DNA from: Agrobacterium tumefaciens str. B6
GTDB lineage: Bacteria; Pseudomonadota; Alphaproteobacteria; Rhizobiales; Rhizobiaceae
DNA length: 40,618 nucleotides
Reading direction: 5' to 3'
NCBI RefSeq assembly: GCF_001541315.1
Contig: NZ_LMVK01000021.1
Location: 1 to 40,618 of the forward strand
The notes beneath the pieces are model-generated. The model did no database searches, was not told where the DNA came from, and saw nothing but the letters and a program-made list of their open reading frames with translations. Positions 26,467 to 34,779 of the stretch are shown here, piece after piece; within the stretch, counting starts at the first letter, position 1, and each line of letters starts with the position of its first letter. Made by a program: the position numbers and the translations under genes.

Positions 26467-26877
26467 ATGTCACTGCGCCAGCACGGCCAAGTTCGATTTC
26501 CCTTTCACTTACAATTGCCAAGGGATGACGGCTGTGGGGTTCGCGCCCTGCAAATGCTCACTGGCATGACCTCTGATCAGGTCGCGGCCATGGTGGATTG
26601 GGGCGACAGGTCGGTCCATTATACGCGGTGGGATGACCTCTGCCGGGTGTTGAGGTCGCTCGGCTGGCCTATCGGCGCGCCGATAAGAACCAGCGATTGG
26701 AGTGATATTCAAGGTGTGGCCGTCGTCCACGTCAATGGGGACCATTTCCTGCTCTATGACTCGGTCAATCGTCTGTTTTACGATCCAGGAGAACCGCAGG
26801 GGCCGGCTGTGGTTACCAGCCATAGTCCAACCAGCTATCTGACGGTTCAGCCTGGGGAACGTGCGCCGGATCGATGA
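26467..26877 (+). CDS. C39-like cysteine peptidase-fold protein
   Basis: A 136-residue protein with the papain-like layout of peptidase C39-type domains: Cys23 in DDGCGVRALQMLTG, His93 in VNGDHFLLYD with Asp98 as the likely third member, and a C-terminal tail. Stand-alone domains like this occur in many bacteria as immunity, maturation or orphan proteins. I set the start at the ATG of MSLRQHG, because everything upstream in the same frame is ArsR-derived. No good ribosome site is visible there, so the protein might be made as a fusion with the ArsR remnant or not at all. There are no transport-domain neighbours, so a bacteriocin-exporter role is not supported. Confidence 0.6.
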   Translation: MSLRQHGQVRFPFHLQLPRDDGCGVRALQMLTGMTSDQVAAMVDWGDRSVHYTRWDDLCRVLRSLGWPIGAPIRTSDWSDIQGVAVVHVNGDHFLLYDSVNRLFYDPGEPQGPAVVTSHSPTSYLTVQPGERAPDR

Positions 26878-26984
26878 AATGGCCACTTCGGGCTGATCCT
26901 GGTCAACAGGTCCGGTCGGTAATCTACTGATTTTGCGCGTTTTACGATGGATTGCCGACTGTCAATCAGGAGGTCTCGTTCGAA

Positions 26985-27836
26985 CTATAAGGCTTTGATC
27001 AACGCCGAGTGGTCTTTGTTGCCCAAGCCCCTTTCCAGCGCGCCATTCATCAACTGATGAACCATCGCAGTGTTTGGCAGCATGAGCTCCAGCAGACGCG
27101 CCGACTCAAGCGCGAGCGATATGTCCTTGTGATGCAAACTTATGCGAAAGCCGGGCTCGAATGTTTCGTTGATCATCCTTTCGCCGTGAACCTCCAGTAC
27201 GCGGGACGCAGCAAAGCCACCCATCAACGCCTTGCGCACGCTGGAGGGGTCCGCTCCGGCTTTCTTCGAAAAGCGAAGGGCTTCCGAAACGGCCTGAATA
27301 TTTAGGGCGACAACAATCTGGTTGGCGACCTTTGCAACCTGACCGTTTCCCACATCGCCGATCAGGGTGATGTTCTTGCCCATTTTTTCGAACAACGGCC
27401 CGGCGCGCTCGAAGACATCCGGTTTGCCGCCAACCATGATGGTCAGCGATGCGGCCTTTGCGCCAACTTCACCACCCGATACTGGCGCGTCGAGATAATC
27501 ACATCCCATTGCCTCGATACGCGCAGCAAAATCCTTAGTCGCAATTGGTGAAATCGAGCTCATGTCGATGACGAGCTTTCCCGTATCAAGGCCGTGTGCG
27601 ACGCCATTGTCACCGAAGAGAACGTTTTCCACATCGGGCGTGTCCGGCAGCATCAAGATCACGATGTCGGCGCTGCGCGCTACCTCCGCAGCCGAACTGC
27701 AGGCTGTCGCACCGCTTTCAACGAGGTGGTTCGACACGGGTTTGACCCTGTGAAGATAAAGCTCATGTCCGGCATCGATTAGATGCTGCGCCATCGGGCG
27801 GCCCATGACGCCCAGTCCGATAAATCCTATTTTCAT
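26985..27836 (-). CDS. glxR: 2-hydroxy-3-oxopropionate (tartronate semialdehyde) reductase-like dehydrogenase
   Basis: A 283-residue beta-hydroxyacid dehydrogenase. The dinucleotide motif GLGVMG is at 7-12, the substrate-binding loop DAPVSGG at 116-122, and the catalytic Lys169 with Asn172 in GQVAKVANQ. The family includes 3-hydroxyisobutyrate dehydrogenase; the closest sense here is tartronate semialdehyde reductase, which makes D-glycerate with NAD(P)H. The adjacent hydroxypyruvate isomerase gene, three bases upstream, supports this, since isomerase and reductase together turn hydroxypyruvate into glycerate through tartronate semialdehyde. It is the last gene of the LacI-linked transport operon. 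No glycerate kinase gene is seen in the window. Confidence 0.82.
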   Translation of the reverse strand: MKIGFIGLGVMGRPMAQHLIDAGHELYLHRVKPVSNHLVESGATACSSAAEVARSADIVILMLPDTPDVENVLFGDNGVAHGLDTGKLVIDMSSISPIATKDFAARIEAMGCDYLDAPVSGGEVGAKAASLTIMVGGKPDVFERAGPLFEKMGKNITLIGDVGNGQVAKVANQIVVALNIQAVSEALRFSKKAGADPSSVRKALMGGFAASRVLEVHGERMINETFEPGFRISLHHKDISLALESARLLELMLPNTAMVHQLMNGALERGLGNKDHSALIKAL

Positions 27837-27839
27837 GGC

Positions 27840-28625
27840 TTAATCCTCCTGTTGATATGCTTTCAACCAGCCAAGGCCTGCACTGGTGGTCGACGCCGGT
27901 CGATATTCGCAGCCGACCCATCCGTCGTAACCAAGTTCATCCAGACGCTTGAAGATGAAATCGTGGTTGATCTCGCCCGTCCCCGGCTCATGCCGTCCGG
28001 GGTTATCGGCGATTTGAACGTGGCCGATTTTGTCGTGCAGGCGCTCGAAGGTTGCGACGAGATCGCCCTGCATGATCTGCATGTGGTAGAAATCATACTG
28101 TATCAGCAGGTTGGTATGCCCGACACGGTCCATGATCCGCTCGGCCTGATTGGTGTTGGTGACGAAATATCCGGGTATGTCGCGAGTGTTGATGGGTTCG
28201 AAGACAAGGGCAATTCCGGCATCTGCCAGATGCTGCGCCGCGTGCCTGAGATTGCCGACGAGTGTGTCTTCCAGAACCTGTGGATCGACACCGGGCGGTT
28301 GTATACCGGCCAGACAATTGATCTTTCGGCATCCCAGAACTTTTGCATAGCGGATCGCCGTTTGCACGGACGTCTCAAATTCGGAGACCCTCTCCGGCAG
28401 GCAGGCGATGCCGCGCTCGCCTGCGGTCCAGTTGCCGGGCGGCAGGTTGAACAGGGCCTGCGTCAGATTGCACCTCTTGAGCTCCGCTGCAATCGTCTCT
28501 GCGGCCTCCTCGTAGGGGCTGACATATTCCACTGCCGCAAAGCCATCGGCAGCAGCAGCGGCAAGCCGTTCCATGAACGGATGTTCGGTGTAAAGCATGG
28601 ACAGGTTGGCGGCGAATTTCGGCAT
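27840..28625 (-). CDS. hyi: hydroxypyruvate isomerase family protein
   Basis: A 261-residue TIM-barrel isomerase of the AP-endonuclease-2 superfamily. Hyi-type landmarks are FNLPPGNWTAGERGIA (59-74), Glu143 in FEPINT, the metal ligands Asp178 and His181 (YDFYHMQ), and Glu240 in GCEY. The reaction is interconversion of hydroxypyruvate and tartronate semialdehyde. The same fold also serves 2-oxo-tetronate isomerase (OtnI) and 3-oxo-isoapionate decarboxylase, so the true substrate may be a C4 or branched C5 sugar acid. The ATG at 28625 has GAGG ahead; a TTG at 28640 would overlap the transporter stop. Eleven bases separate it from the ATPase gene and three from the reductase, so it is co-transcribed. 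Confidence 0.84.
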   Translation of the reverse strand: MPKFAANLSMLYTEHPFMERLAAAAADGFAAVEYVSPYEEAAETIAAELKRCNLTQALFNLPPGNWTAGERGIACLPERVSEFETSVQTAIRYAKVLGCRKINCLAGIQPPGVDPQVLEDTLVGNLRHAAQHLADAGIALVFEPINTRDIPGYFVTNTNQAERIMDRVGHTNLLIQYDFYHMQIMQGDLVATFERLHDKIGHVQIADNPGRHEPGTGEINHDFIFKRLDELGYDGWVGCEYRPASTTSAGLGWLKAYQQED

Positions 28626-28636
28626 CGGCAATGGCC

Positions 28637-30349
28637 TCAAACTTGGTCTGCGCGCAGGCGGTGCAGCATGCGCTTGTTGCGGGGATCGGGGTTCGGAACG
28701 GAAGAGATCAGTCGCTTCGTGTAGGGCTGTGACGGCGTGGTGCAGATGGTTCCCGCATCGCCCACCTCGACGATCTTGCCTTTGTGCATGACTGCGACGC
28801 GGTCGCAGAAATAGCGTACCACCGAGATATCATGAGAGATGAAGATGAAGCTGAGATTGAGCTGATTTTGAATGCTGAGCAGCAGGTCGAGGATCTGGCT
28901 TCGGATCGAGACGTCGAGAGCCGAGGTCGCCTCGTCGGCGACGATGACCTTCGGGTTGACGGCAAGCGCCCTTGCGATGCCGATCCGCTGGCGCTGACCG
29001 CCGGAAAAGGCATGCGGGTATCTTTCCATCGCCAGGGGATCGAGTCCGACGTTTTGTAAAAGTTCGGCAACGCGCGCCTCTACCGCTTTGCCGGACATGC
29101 CACCGGCGATGACCAGAGGATCGCCAATGATTTGCTTGACCGTCATGCGTGGGTTGAGCGACGCAAATGGATCTTGAAAGATGAGACGCACATCCTGATG
29201 GTAGCGGCGCAGATCAACTTTGCCCAGCGACGTGACGTTGATCGGTGCCGCATCGGTTTTTTCGCGATAGGCGATCGTCCCGGAGGTCGGCTCGACGATG
29301 CGCAGGATCATTCTTCCAAGCGTGGTTTTGCCCGAGCCGCTTTCGCCGACAATGCCAAGATTTTCGCCGGCAAACAGGTCGAGATTTGCGTGATCCACGG
29401 CCACCAGCCCGCGACCGCCTCCCCGCGAAAACAGTCCGGACGGTGCGCCGTAGATTTTGGAAAGATTGCGCACCGACAGGATCGGAGACACGTTGGCCGT
29501 CAGTGACGCTGGCAGCGTGCGCATGGCTGCTCCGCTTTCAAGCTTTACCGTCGCTTCTAGCAGCTGCCGCGTGTAGGGGTGCTTGCTGGCATGGAAAATC
29601 TCGTCCACCGGCCCTTTTTCGACAATCTTGCCAAAGCGCATGACGGCGACCTCATCGGCGACTTCGGCGACGATACCCATGTCGTGGGTGATGAGCAGCA
29701 TCGCCATGCCGCGCTCGACCTGCAGCCGCTTGATGAGGTCGAGGATTTCGGCCTGCGTCGTCACATCCAGCGCGGTCGTCGGCTCATCGGCGATCAGGAC
29801 TTCCGGGTCGCAGGCCAGCGCCATGGCAATCATCGCCCGCTGGCGCATTCCGCCGGAAAACTCGAAGGTATACCGGCCGGCCATCAGTTCAGGTTGCGGT
29901 ATTTCCACCTGCCGCAGCAGTTCGATACAGCGCTCCCGCGCCTGCTTCTTCGACACGCGTCGATGCAAACGCACGGCTTCGATGATCTGTGAGCCGATGG
30001 TATGGACCGGCGAAAGCGAACTCATCGGCTCCTGAAAGATCAGACCGATCCGCCGACCGCGAACGGCCAAAACTTCGCGACTGCTTGCGGAAAATTTCGC
30101 GATGTCGACCGGTCCGTTCGGTCCATTGAGGACGATCTGGCCGCCTGTCATATGTCCGGGCTTGTCGATGATCCGCATCAGGGCACGGGCGGTCACCGAC
30201 TTGCCCGAACCGCTTTCGCCCACCAGCGCAAGCGTTTTTCCGTGTTTGAGGTCGAAACTGACATTGCGAACGGCATGGAGCACATGGGTCCTGAGATGGA
30301 AATCGATGGACAGGTCTTTGACCGCCAGCAAAGTTTCGGGCTTCGTCAT
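28637..30349 (-). CDS. fused double ATP-binding protein of an oligopeptide/oligosaccharide-type ABC transporter
   Basis: A 570-residue fusion of two ATPase domains, like GsiA or a joined OppD-OppF pair. Domain one has Walker A GESGSGKS at 44-51, signature FSGGMRQR and Walker B VLIADEPTTALD. Domain two repeats GESGSGKTT, FSGGQRQR and VIVADEATSALD, and each domain is followed by the Opp-type C-terminal region that contacts the permeases. It powers import through the two permeases encoded upstream. Eleven bases separate it from the OppC-like permease gene. The second domain's Walker B has DEA instead of DEP, a common variant. The genes on both sides read in the same direction without a plausible internal promoter. 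Confidence 0.92.
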   Translation of the reverse strand: MTKPETLLAVKDLSIDFHLRTHVLHAVRNVSFDLKHGKTLALVGESGSGKSVTARALMRIIDKPGHMTGGQIVLNGPNGPVDIAKFSASSREVLAVRGRRIGLIFQEPMSSLSPVHTIGSQIIEAVRLHRRVSKKQARERCIELLRQVEIPQPELMAGRYTFEFSGGMRQRAMIAMALACDPEVLIADEPTTALDVTTQAEILDLIKRLQVERGMAMLLITHDMGIVAEVADEVAVMRFGKIVEKGPVDEIFHASKHPYTRQLLEATVKLESGAAMRTLPASLTANVSPILSVRNLSKIYGAPSGLFSRGGGRGLVAVDHANLDLFAGENLGIVGESGSGKTTLGRMILRIVEPTSGTIAYREKTDAAPINVTSLGKVDLRRYHQDVRLIFQDPFASLNPRMTVKQIIGDPLVIAGGMSGKAVEARVAELLQNVGLDPLAMERYPHAFSGGQRQRIGIARALAVNPKVIVADEATSALDVSIRSQILDLLLSIQNQLNLSFIFISHDISVVRYFCDRVAVMHKGKIVEVGDAGTICTTPSQPYTKRLISSVPNPDPRNKRMLHRLRADQV

Positions 30350-30360
30350 CTCACTTCCTC

Positions 30361-31542
30361 TCAGCTATCGTAGGGGTCGGCTGCATCGCGCAGGCCATCG
30401 CCGAAGAAATTGAAGGACAGCACAGCCAAGACGACCGCGAGGCTGGGCCAGATCAGCAGCCATGGGGCAGTGGCAACCGTGCGCACGTTCTGTGCGTCCT
30501 GCAGCAGTACACCCCAGCTGACGACCGGCGGTTTCAATCCCACACCGAGAAACGACAGCGAGGTTTCGGCGACGATCATGGTGGGAATGGCAAGCGTCAC
30601 CACCGCCAGAATGTGGCTGGTCAGCGATGGCAGGATGTGGCGGAATATGATCCGCCGTTCCCCGGCGCCGTCCAGCCGTGCAGCCGTCACGAAATCATCG
30701 CCGCGCAGTGCGAAGAAGCGTCCCCGCACCTCACGCGCCAAACCGGTCCAGCTCAACAGCGAAACAATAAGGGTGACGACAAAGTACACCGATAACGGCG
30801 ACCAGTTGAGGGGGATGGCGGCGGCCAGCCCCAGCCAGAGCGGAATGGTCGGCATGGCGCTGACGATCTCGATGATGCGTTGAATGAGTGTATCCACCCA
30901 GCCACCGTAATAGCCGGATACCGCGCCCATCACGACGCCGAGCGTCAGCGAAATGGCAACGCCGACGAGGCCGATGGACATGGAGACACGGGTTCCATAG
31001 ATCAGGCGGCTCATGAGATCTCGTCCCAGCCGATCCGATCCCAACAGATACATCGGGTCGCGGGCGTCAAGCGGCCCAACCAGATGCCTTTCCATTGGGA
31101 TAATGCCCCACAGCTTGTAAGGCGCCCCTTTGACGAAGAATCCGATAGGAATGATTTTCGTGTCATCGACAACGAAGCTGCGGCGAAGGGCTTTCGGCTC
31201 GATCTCGATCTTGTATCCCTTCACGTGTGGCAGAAATTGCGAGCCACCATCGGCGGCCGGTGCAAACAGAGCGATGCGCTGAGGCGGCGCGAAGGTGTAT
31301 TGTGGGCGCGACGTGTTCGGCAGGCCCGGCGCCAGAAACTCGGCAAAGGCTCCGATGAGATAGAGCAACAGAATGATGCCTGCGGCAACGGCGGCGACCT
31401 TGTGGCGGAAAAAGCGCTGACGGATGAGCGTCCATTGCCCCGCGGCTTCCAGGCTTGCCACCTTGCGGCCGGACTTCAGCGGGCTGATGGCAGGGCCGGT
31501 CTCCAGCGCGACGGTTGGATTCTGGTTGATCGACATGGCCAC
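30361..31542 (-). CDS. ABC transporter permease, OppC/DppC type, with periplasmic insert
   Basis: A 393-residue inner-membrane permease of the OppC branch, with six predicted helices. It is about 90 residues longer than DppC. The extra part lies between the first and second helices, about residues 75-165 (from PNTSRPQYTF to YKLWGIIPMERHL), and should face the periplasm. I associate such an insert with permeases that pair with large sugar-binding family-5 proteins such as rhizobial AgpC. The coupling loop reads HILPSLTSHILAVVTL...AETSLSFLG. A gap of only three bases links it to the OppB-like permease gene. Confidence 0.9.
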   Translation of the reverse strand: MAMSINQNPTVALETGPAISPLKSGRKVASLEAAGQWTLIRQRFFRHKVAAVAAGIILLLYLIGAFAEFLAPGLPNTSRPQYTFAPPQRIALFAPAADGGSQFLPHVKGYKIEIEPKALRRSFVVDDTKIIPIGFFVKGAPYKLWGIIPMERHLVGPLDARDPMYLLGSDRLGRDLMSRLIYGTRVSMSIGLVGVAISLTLGVVMGAVSGYYGGWVDTLIQRIIEIVSAMPTIPLWLGLAAAIPLNWSPLSVYFVVTLIVSLLSWTGLAREVRGRFFALRGDDFVTAARLDGAGERRIIFRHILPSLTSHILAVVTLAIPTMIVAETSLSFLGVGLKPPVVSWGVLLQDAQNVRTVATAPWLLIWPSLAVVLAVLSFNFFGDGLRDAADPYDS

Positions 31543-31545
31543 CCC

Positions 31546-32532
31546 TCAATTGAACCGTATGCGGGGGTCGAGAACAGCAAGCAATATGTCTGAAATCAGC
31601 ATGCCCACCAGTGTCAGCACGCCCATCAGGAGAATGAAACTTCCGGCCAGATACATGTCCTGACCGACCAGCGCCCGCAACAGAAGCGGTCCGGCCGTTG
31701 GAAGGTTCAGCACGATGGCCGTGATGGTGACGCCGGAAACGAGGTCGGGCAGCACCCAGCCGATCGAACTGACGAAAGGGTTGAGAGCGATGCGGACGGG
31801 GTATTTCACGATGACCTTGCGCTCGGGCAAACCCTTGGCACGGGCCGTGATGACATAGGGCTTGCTCAATTCGTCCGACAGGTTTGCCCGCAGAATTCTG
31901 ATCATGGCGGCAGTGCCCGACATGGCGATGACGATCACCGGTATCCACATATGGCTGAGCATGTCCTGGAATTTTGCGATGCTCCACGGCGCATCTACGA
32001 AGGCGGGGGAAAATATCCCGCCAACGCTTTGCCCTAAAAACCGGTAGCTCGCATACATCAGCGTGAGCGCCATGATGAAGTTCGGAACGGCCAGCCCTAT
32101 GAAACCGAGGAGCGTGAAGGCATGGTCGCCGAAGGAATGGCGCCTGACCGCGGAATAGATCCCGATCGGAAGGGATATCGCCCAGACCAGGAGAAGACTT
32201 GCCAGCGAAATCAGCAACGTTGAACCCATCCGGTCCCAGATCAGGGTCGATACCGGTTGGTTCCACTCGAAGGAATATCCGAAATCGCCACGGGTCAGTA
32301 TTCCGCTGATCCAGACGAAATACTGGACATAGACCGGTTGATCGAGACCATATTGCGCGCGCAGGCGCGCAATCGTCGCCTCGTCCAGATTCTGCCCGCC
32401 ATCGGCCATGGTGGAAAGAAGCGAGGTCAGATAATCACCGGGTGGCAACTGAATGATCATGAATGCTATCAAGGACATGCCGAACAGGGTCGGCATCATG
32501 TAAAGAACGCGCTTCGCCACATATGTCAGCAT
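31546..32532 (-). CDS. ABC transporter permease, OppB/DppB type
   Basis: A 328-residue inner-membrane permease of the OppB branch. It starts with the typical first helix (YVAKRVLYMMPTLFGMSLIAF), has the QYGLDQPVYVQYF segment before the second helix and the ATP-ase coupling loop (YVITARAKGLPERKV). It forms the membrane pore together with the longer OppC-like permease. The gap upstream to the glycosidase-like gene is 28 bases, so it belongs to the same operon. There is nothing unusual about its length or residues; substrate cannot be told from it. Confidence 0.92.
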   Translation of the reverse strand: MLTYVAKRVLYMMPTLFGMSLIAFMIIQLPPGDYLTSLLSTMADGGQNLDEATIARLRAQYGLDQPVYVQYFVWISGILTRGDFGYSFEWNQPVSTLIWDRMGSTLLISLASLLLVWAISLPIGIYSAVRRHSFGDHAFTLLGFIGLAVPNFIMALTLMYASYRFLGQSVGGIFSPAFVDAPWSIAKFQDMLSHMWIPVIVIAMSGTAAMIRILRANLSDELSKPYVITARAKGLPERKVIVKYPVRIALNPFVSSIGWVLPDLVSGVTITAIVLNLPTAGPLLLRALVGQDMYLAGSFILLMGVLTLVGMLISDILLAVLDPRIRFN

Positions 32533-32560
32533 GGGTTCCTCCCGCTACATGCTATCCGGC

Positions 32561-34675
32561 TTATGATTGCCAGGTCAGATGAACCGTCTCGAGGTCCCGG
32601 ATGGAAGGCACGGTGATTTCTGCACGGTTGCCGACGATCTTGCAGGACGCATTCTCGTTTTTCACCAGCAATTTCACCGAGGCCGACGTGCGACCCTTCG
32701 GCAGATCGATCGATAGCGTCTGTTCGCCGATCGGGTAGACCTCCCGCAAGGGGCCCTTCATCATCATCGGGTTGGTAAGGTTGACGAGGAAGACCGCCAT
32801 GGCATCTTCGTTTTCATAAACGGCGATGTCGATGATGCCCTTTCCCTCGACCGTCACACGATGGTCCTGACCAAGAGCCCAGGTCACAGCGTTTGCGATC
32901 AGCCTGCCATGATCGGGTGCAAGCACCTTCCAGAAGACCTCGCCGATGTTCCATGGAATGTAGACCACGCGACCTCCATGGCCTGTCTCACGCGCTACCA
33001 CGGCAGCGCCGCTCGGAGCTTTACGTGGGTAGACTTCCTCCATGGGCAGATCTGGAAAATCGGGAACGTAAAGGAACGGCGTTTCAGCATCCGAATTGGC
33101 ATCGACTGCAATCATGTGAGTGCCGCCAATGATGCGCGCAGCCCCCTCGTAACCCTCGTTCAACGGGTGCGGATCGGACAAGGCGACATAGGTGTTCTTG
33201 ACAGGCCCGCGAGGTGCGGAAGTCAGCGAGGCACCGAAGACATTCGACAGGCCGAAATCATCGCGCCGCTTGCCGGCTTCATTATAGAGAGAGGTTTCAT
33301 GCGCGGCCACGACCGACCCGCCGCGCTGCACATACTGCTCGATGGCCGCGCATTGGTCGTCAGACAGATAGGTTGCATTGGCCAGAATGATGAGCTTGAA
33401 CCGATCCAGCGCATCCGGGGTCATGACCTGATCGGAAAGAAATTCGAACGGAATGCGTGCTTCCACCAGCGCATGATAAAAGCCGAGATCATTATGTTCG
33501 GCAATATGACGCTGCTCCGGTGCCCAGTGCCGCAGCGTCGTTGACGGATCGATGATGGCGATTTCGGCGGTTGGCTGCATGCCCTCCAGATGCGGCTCGA
33601 CGTCTGCATGGAGATTGAAGGCTTCCGCAACGGGCCGCACCCAGCGGTCGTCGGGAACACAGGCATTGAATTTGGTGAACCACGGGAACAGGCCCTGCGC
33701 CATGCCATCGTGAATCCAGAGCTTGATTTCCTCGGCGCTCTGGACGGAATCCTTCCATCGATATTCTTCTTCGGGGCCTATGGAGGTGATGAGGCCTACG
33801 GGCCGGTCGCGGAACGTTCCACGAATACGTTTGCCGTTACGCCCGGCAGACCAGCCGACTTCCACGCCCTGGCGCGCCTGATGGTCGACGAACAGGATCG
33901 GGCAATGCTTCTGAATGAGCGAAAGGTCGAATTCCATCAGCGACGACCCGCTCATATTCGGGATGAAGCTGGCATGGGGACGGATGGATTTGACCGTCTC
34001 GTCCCAATAGACCACGAGTTCGGTGAGAATGCGTCTGCGCCATGCCGCCCAAGCCTGCCACGCCGGATCGGTCGCATCCGGTTTCAACGGCAAATCAAAG
34101 CCTGTTTCCTGCCTGAAGCGTTTGCGATTGTCTTCGCTGTAGGACACGCCATGCCCCTGCCAGCGGTTGGCAAACACGGCATCGACGTCATATTTGGTCA
34201 CGACTTCGCGAATGACATCGGTAGTGAAGTCGCGATTATAGCTTCCCAGTGCATCGGTGACGTAGATGCCGGGAAATGCCCAATGCTCACGCGGGCTTCC
34301 ATCCGCATTGATAGCGACCCATTCGGGATGGGCCTTTGCCACATCCGCATGGATCGCGTGCGGGTCGACACGCGCCATGACGTGCATTCCCAACTTGCGT
34401 GCGCCTTCAACGATGGTTCCGAACGGATCGGTATCGCCAATGAAGCTCGATACATAATGAAGGGGGATTTCGCTCGGGTAATAGGCGATATAGCCGCCAG
34501 CCGAAAGGCAGACCGCATTCGACTTGGTGCGTTTGAAGACATCGATCCAGAATTCAGGGTCGTATTTTGCCGGGTCGTCCTCCGCAAAGGTCAACTGCGT
34601 CCAGCGGGTGGCGGATTTGAACCATTCCGGAGAGCGAACGGCAGCTTCGGATAGGACGTTCGGTCGATGCAACAT
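32561..34675 (-). CDS. glycosidase-like protein with beta-galactosidase-trimerisation-like domain
   Basis: A 704-residue cytoplasmic protein without signal peptide. The N-terminal ~330 residues look like a TIM-barrel of the hypothetical-glycosyl-hydrolase (GHL6) type: NAVCLSAGGYIAYYPSEIP, GARKLGMHVMARVDPH, AHPEWVAINADG and DAVFANRWQGHG. A region from about 390 to 600 resembles the glutaminase-like fold of beta-galactosidase trimerisation domains (FKLIILANATYLSDDQ, VQRGGSVVAAHE). A beta-rich C-terminus follows. GGAG six bases ahead of ATG 34675 sets the start. Being inside a sugar-type ABC operon and lacking a signal, it probably cleaves an imported glycoside. Catalytic acids cannot be assigned by eye, and it may be a non-hydrolytic member. 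Confidence 0.7.
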   Translation of the reverse strand: MLHRPNVLSEAAVRSPEWFKSATRWTQLTFAEDDPAKYDPEFWIDVFKRTKSNAVCLSAGGYIAYYPSEIPLHYVSSFIGDTDPFGTIVEGARKLGMHVMARVDPHAIHADVAKAHPEWVAINADGSPREHWAFPGIYVTDALGSYNRDFTTDVIREVVTKYDVDAVFANRWQGHGVSYSEDNRKRFRQETGFDLPLKPDATDPAWQAWAAWRRRILTELVVYWDETVKSIRPHASFIPNMSGSSLMEFDLSLIQKHCPILFVDHQARQGVEVGWSAGRNGKRIRGTFRDRPVGLITSIGPEEEYRWKDSVQSAEEIKLWIHDGMAQGLFPWFTKFNACVPDDRWVRPVAEAFNLHADVEPHLEGMQPTAEIAIIDPSTTLRHWAPEQRHIAEHNDLGFYHALVEARIPFEFLSDQVMTPDALDRFKLIILANATYLSDDQCAAIEQYVQRGGSVVAAHETSLYNEAGKRRDDFGLSNVFGASLTSAPRGPVKNTYVALSDPHPLNEGYEGAARIIGGTHMIAVDANSDAETPFLYVPDFPDLPMEEVYPRKAPSGAAVVARETGHGGRVVYIPWNIGEVFWKVLAPDHGRLIANAVTWALGQDHRVTVEGKGIIDIAVYENEDAMAVFLVNLTNPMMMKGPLREVYPIGEQTLSIDLPKGRTSASVKLLVKNENASCKIVGNRAEITVPSIRDLETVHLTWQS

Positions 34676-34779
34676 GTGGTCTCCAATGACAATAGAATGC
34701 CGTCGCGCCAATCAGGCGCGCTTGAAACGGTTTGATGTGCCCATCCCGGTTCAGTTGGTGCCGGGACGGGACGGCGGGA

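Noticed and set aside
27783..28724. A 313-residue open frame opposite the hydroxypyruvate isomerase
   Set aside because: No family features, and the opposite strand carries an isomerase with all metal ligands.
31163..32266. A 367-residue open frame overlapping the two permease genes on the same strand
   Set aside because: His/Arg/Pro-rich sequence without hydrophobic segments; the permease frames contain the expected helices and coupling loops.
33590..34654. A 354-residue plus-strand frame opposite the glycosidase-like gene
   Set aside because: Antisense shadow; the minus-strand protein has a clear ribosome site and family-like blocks.
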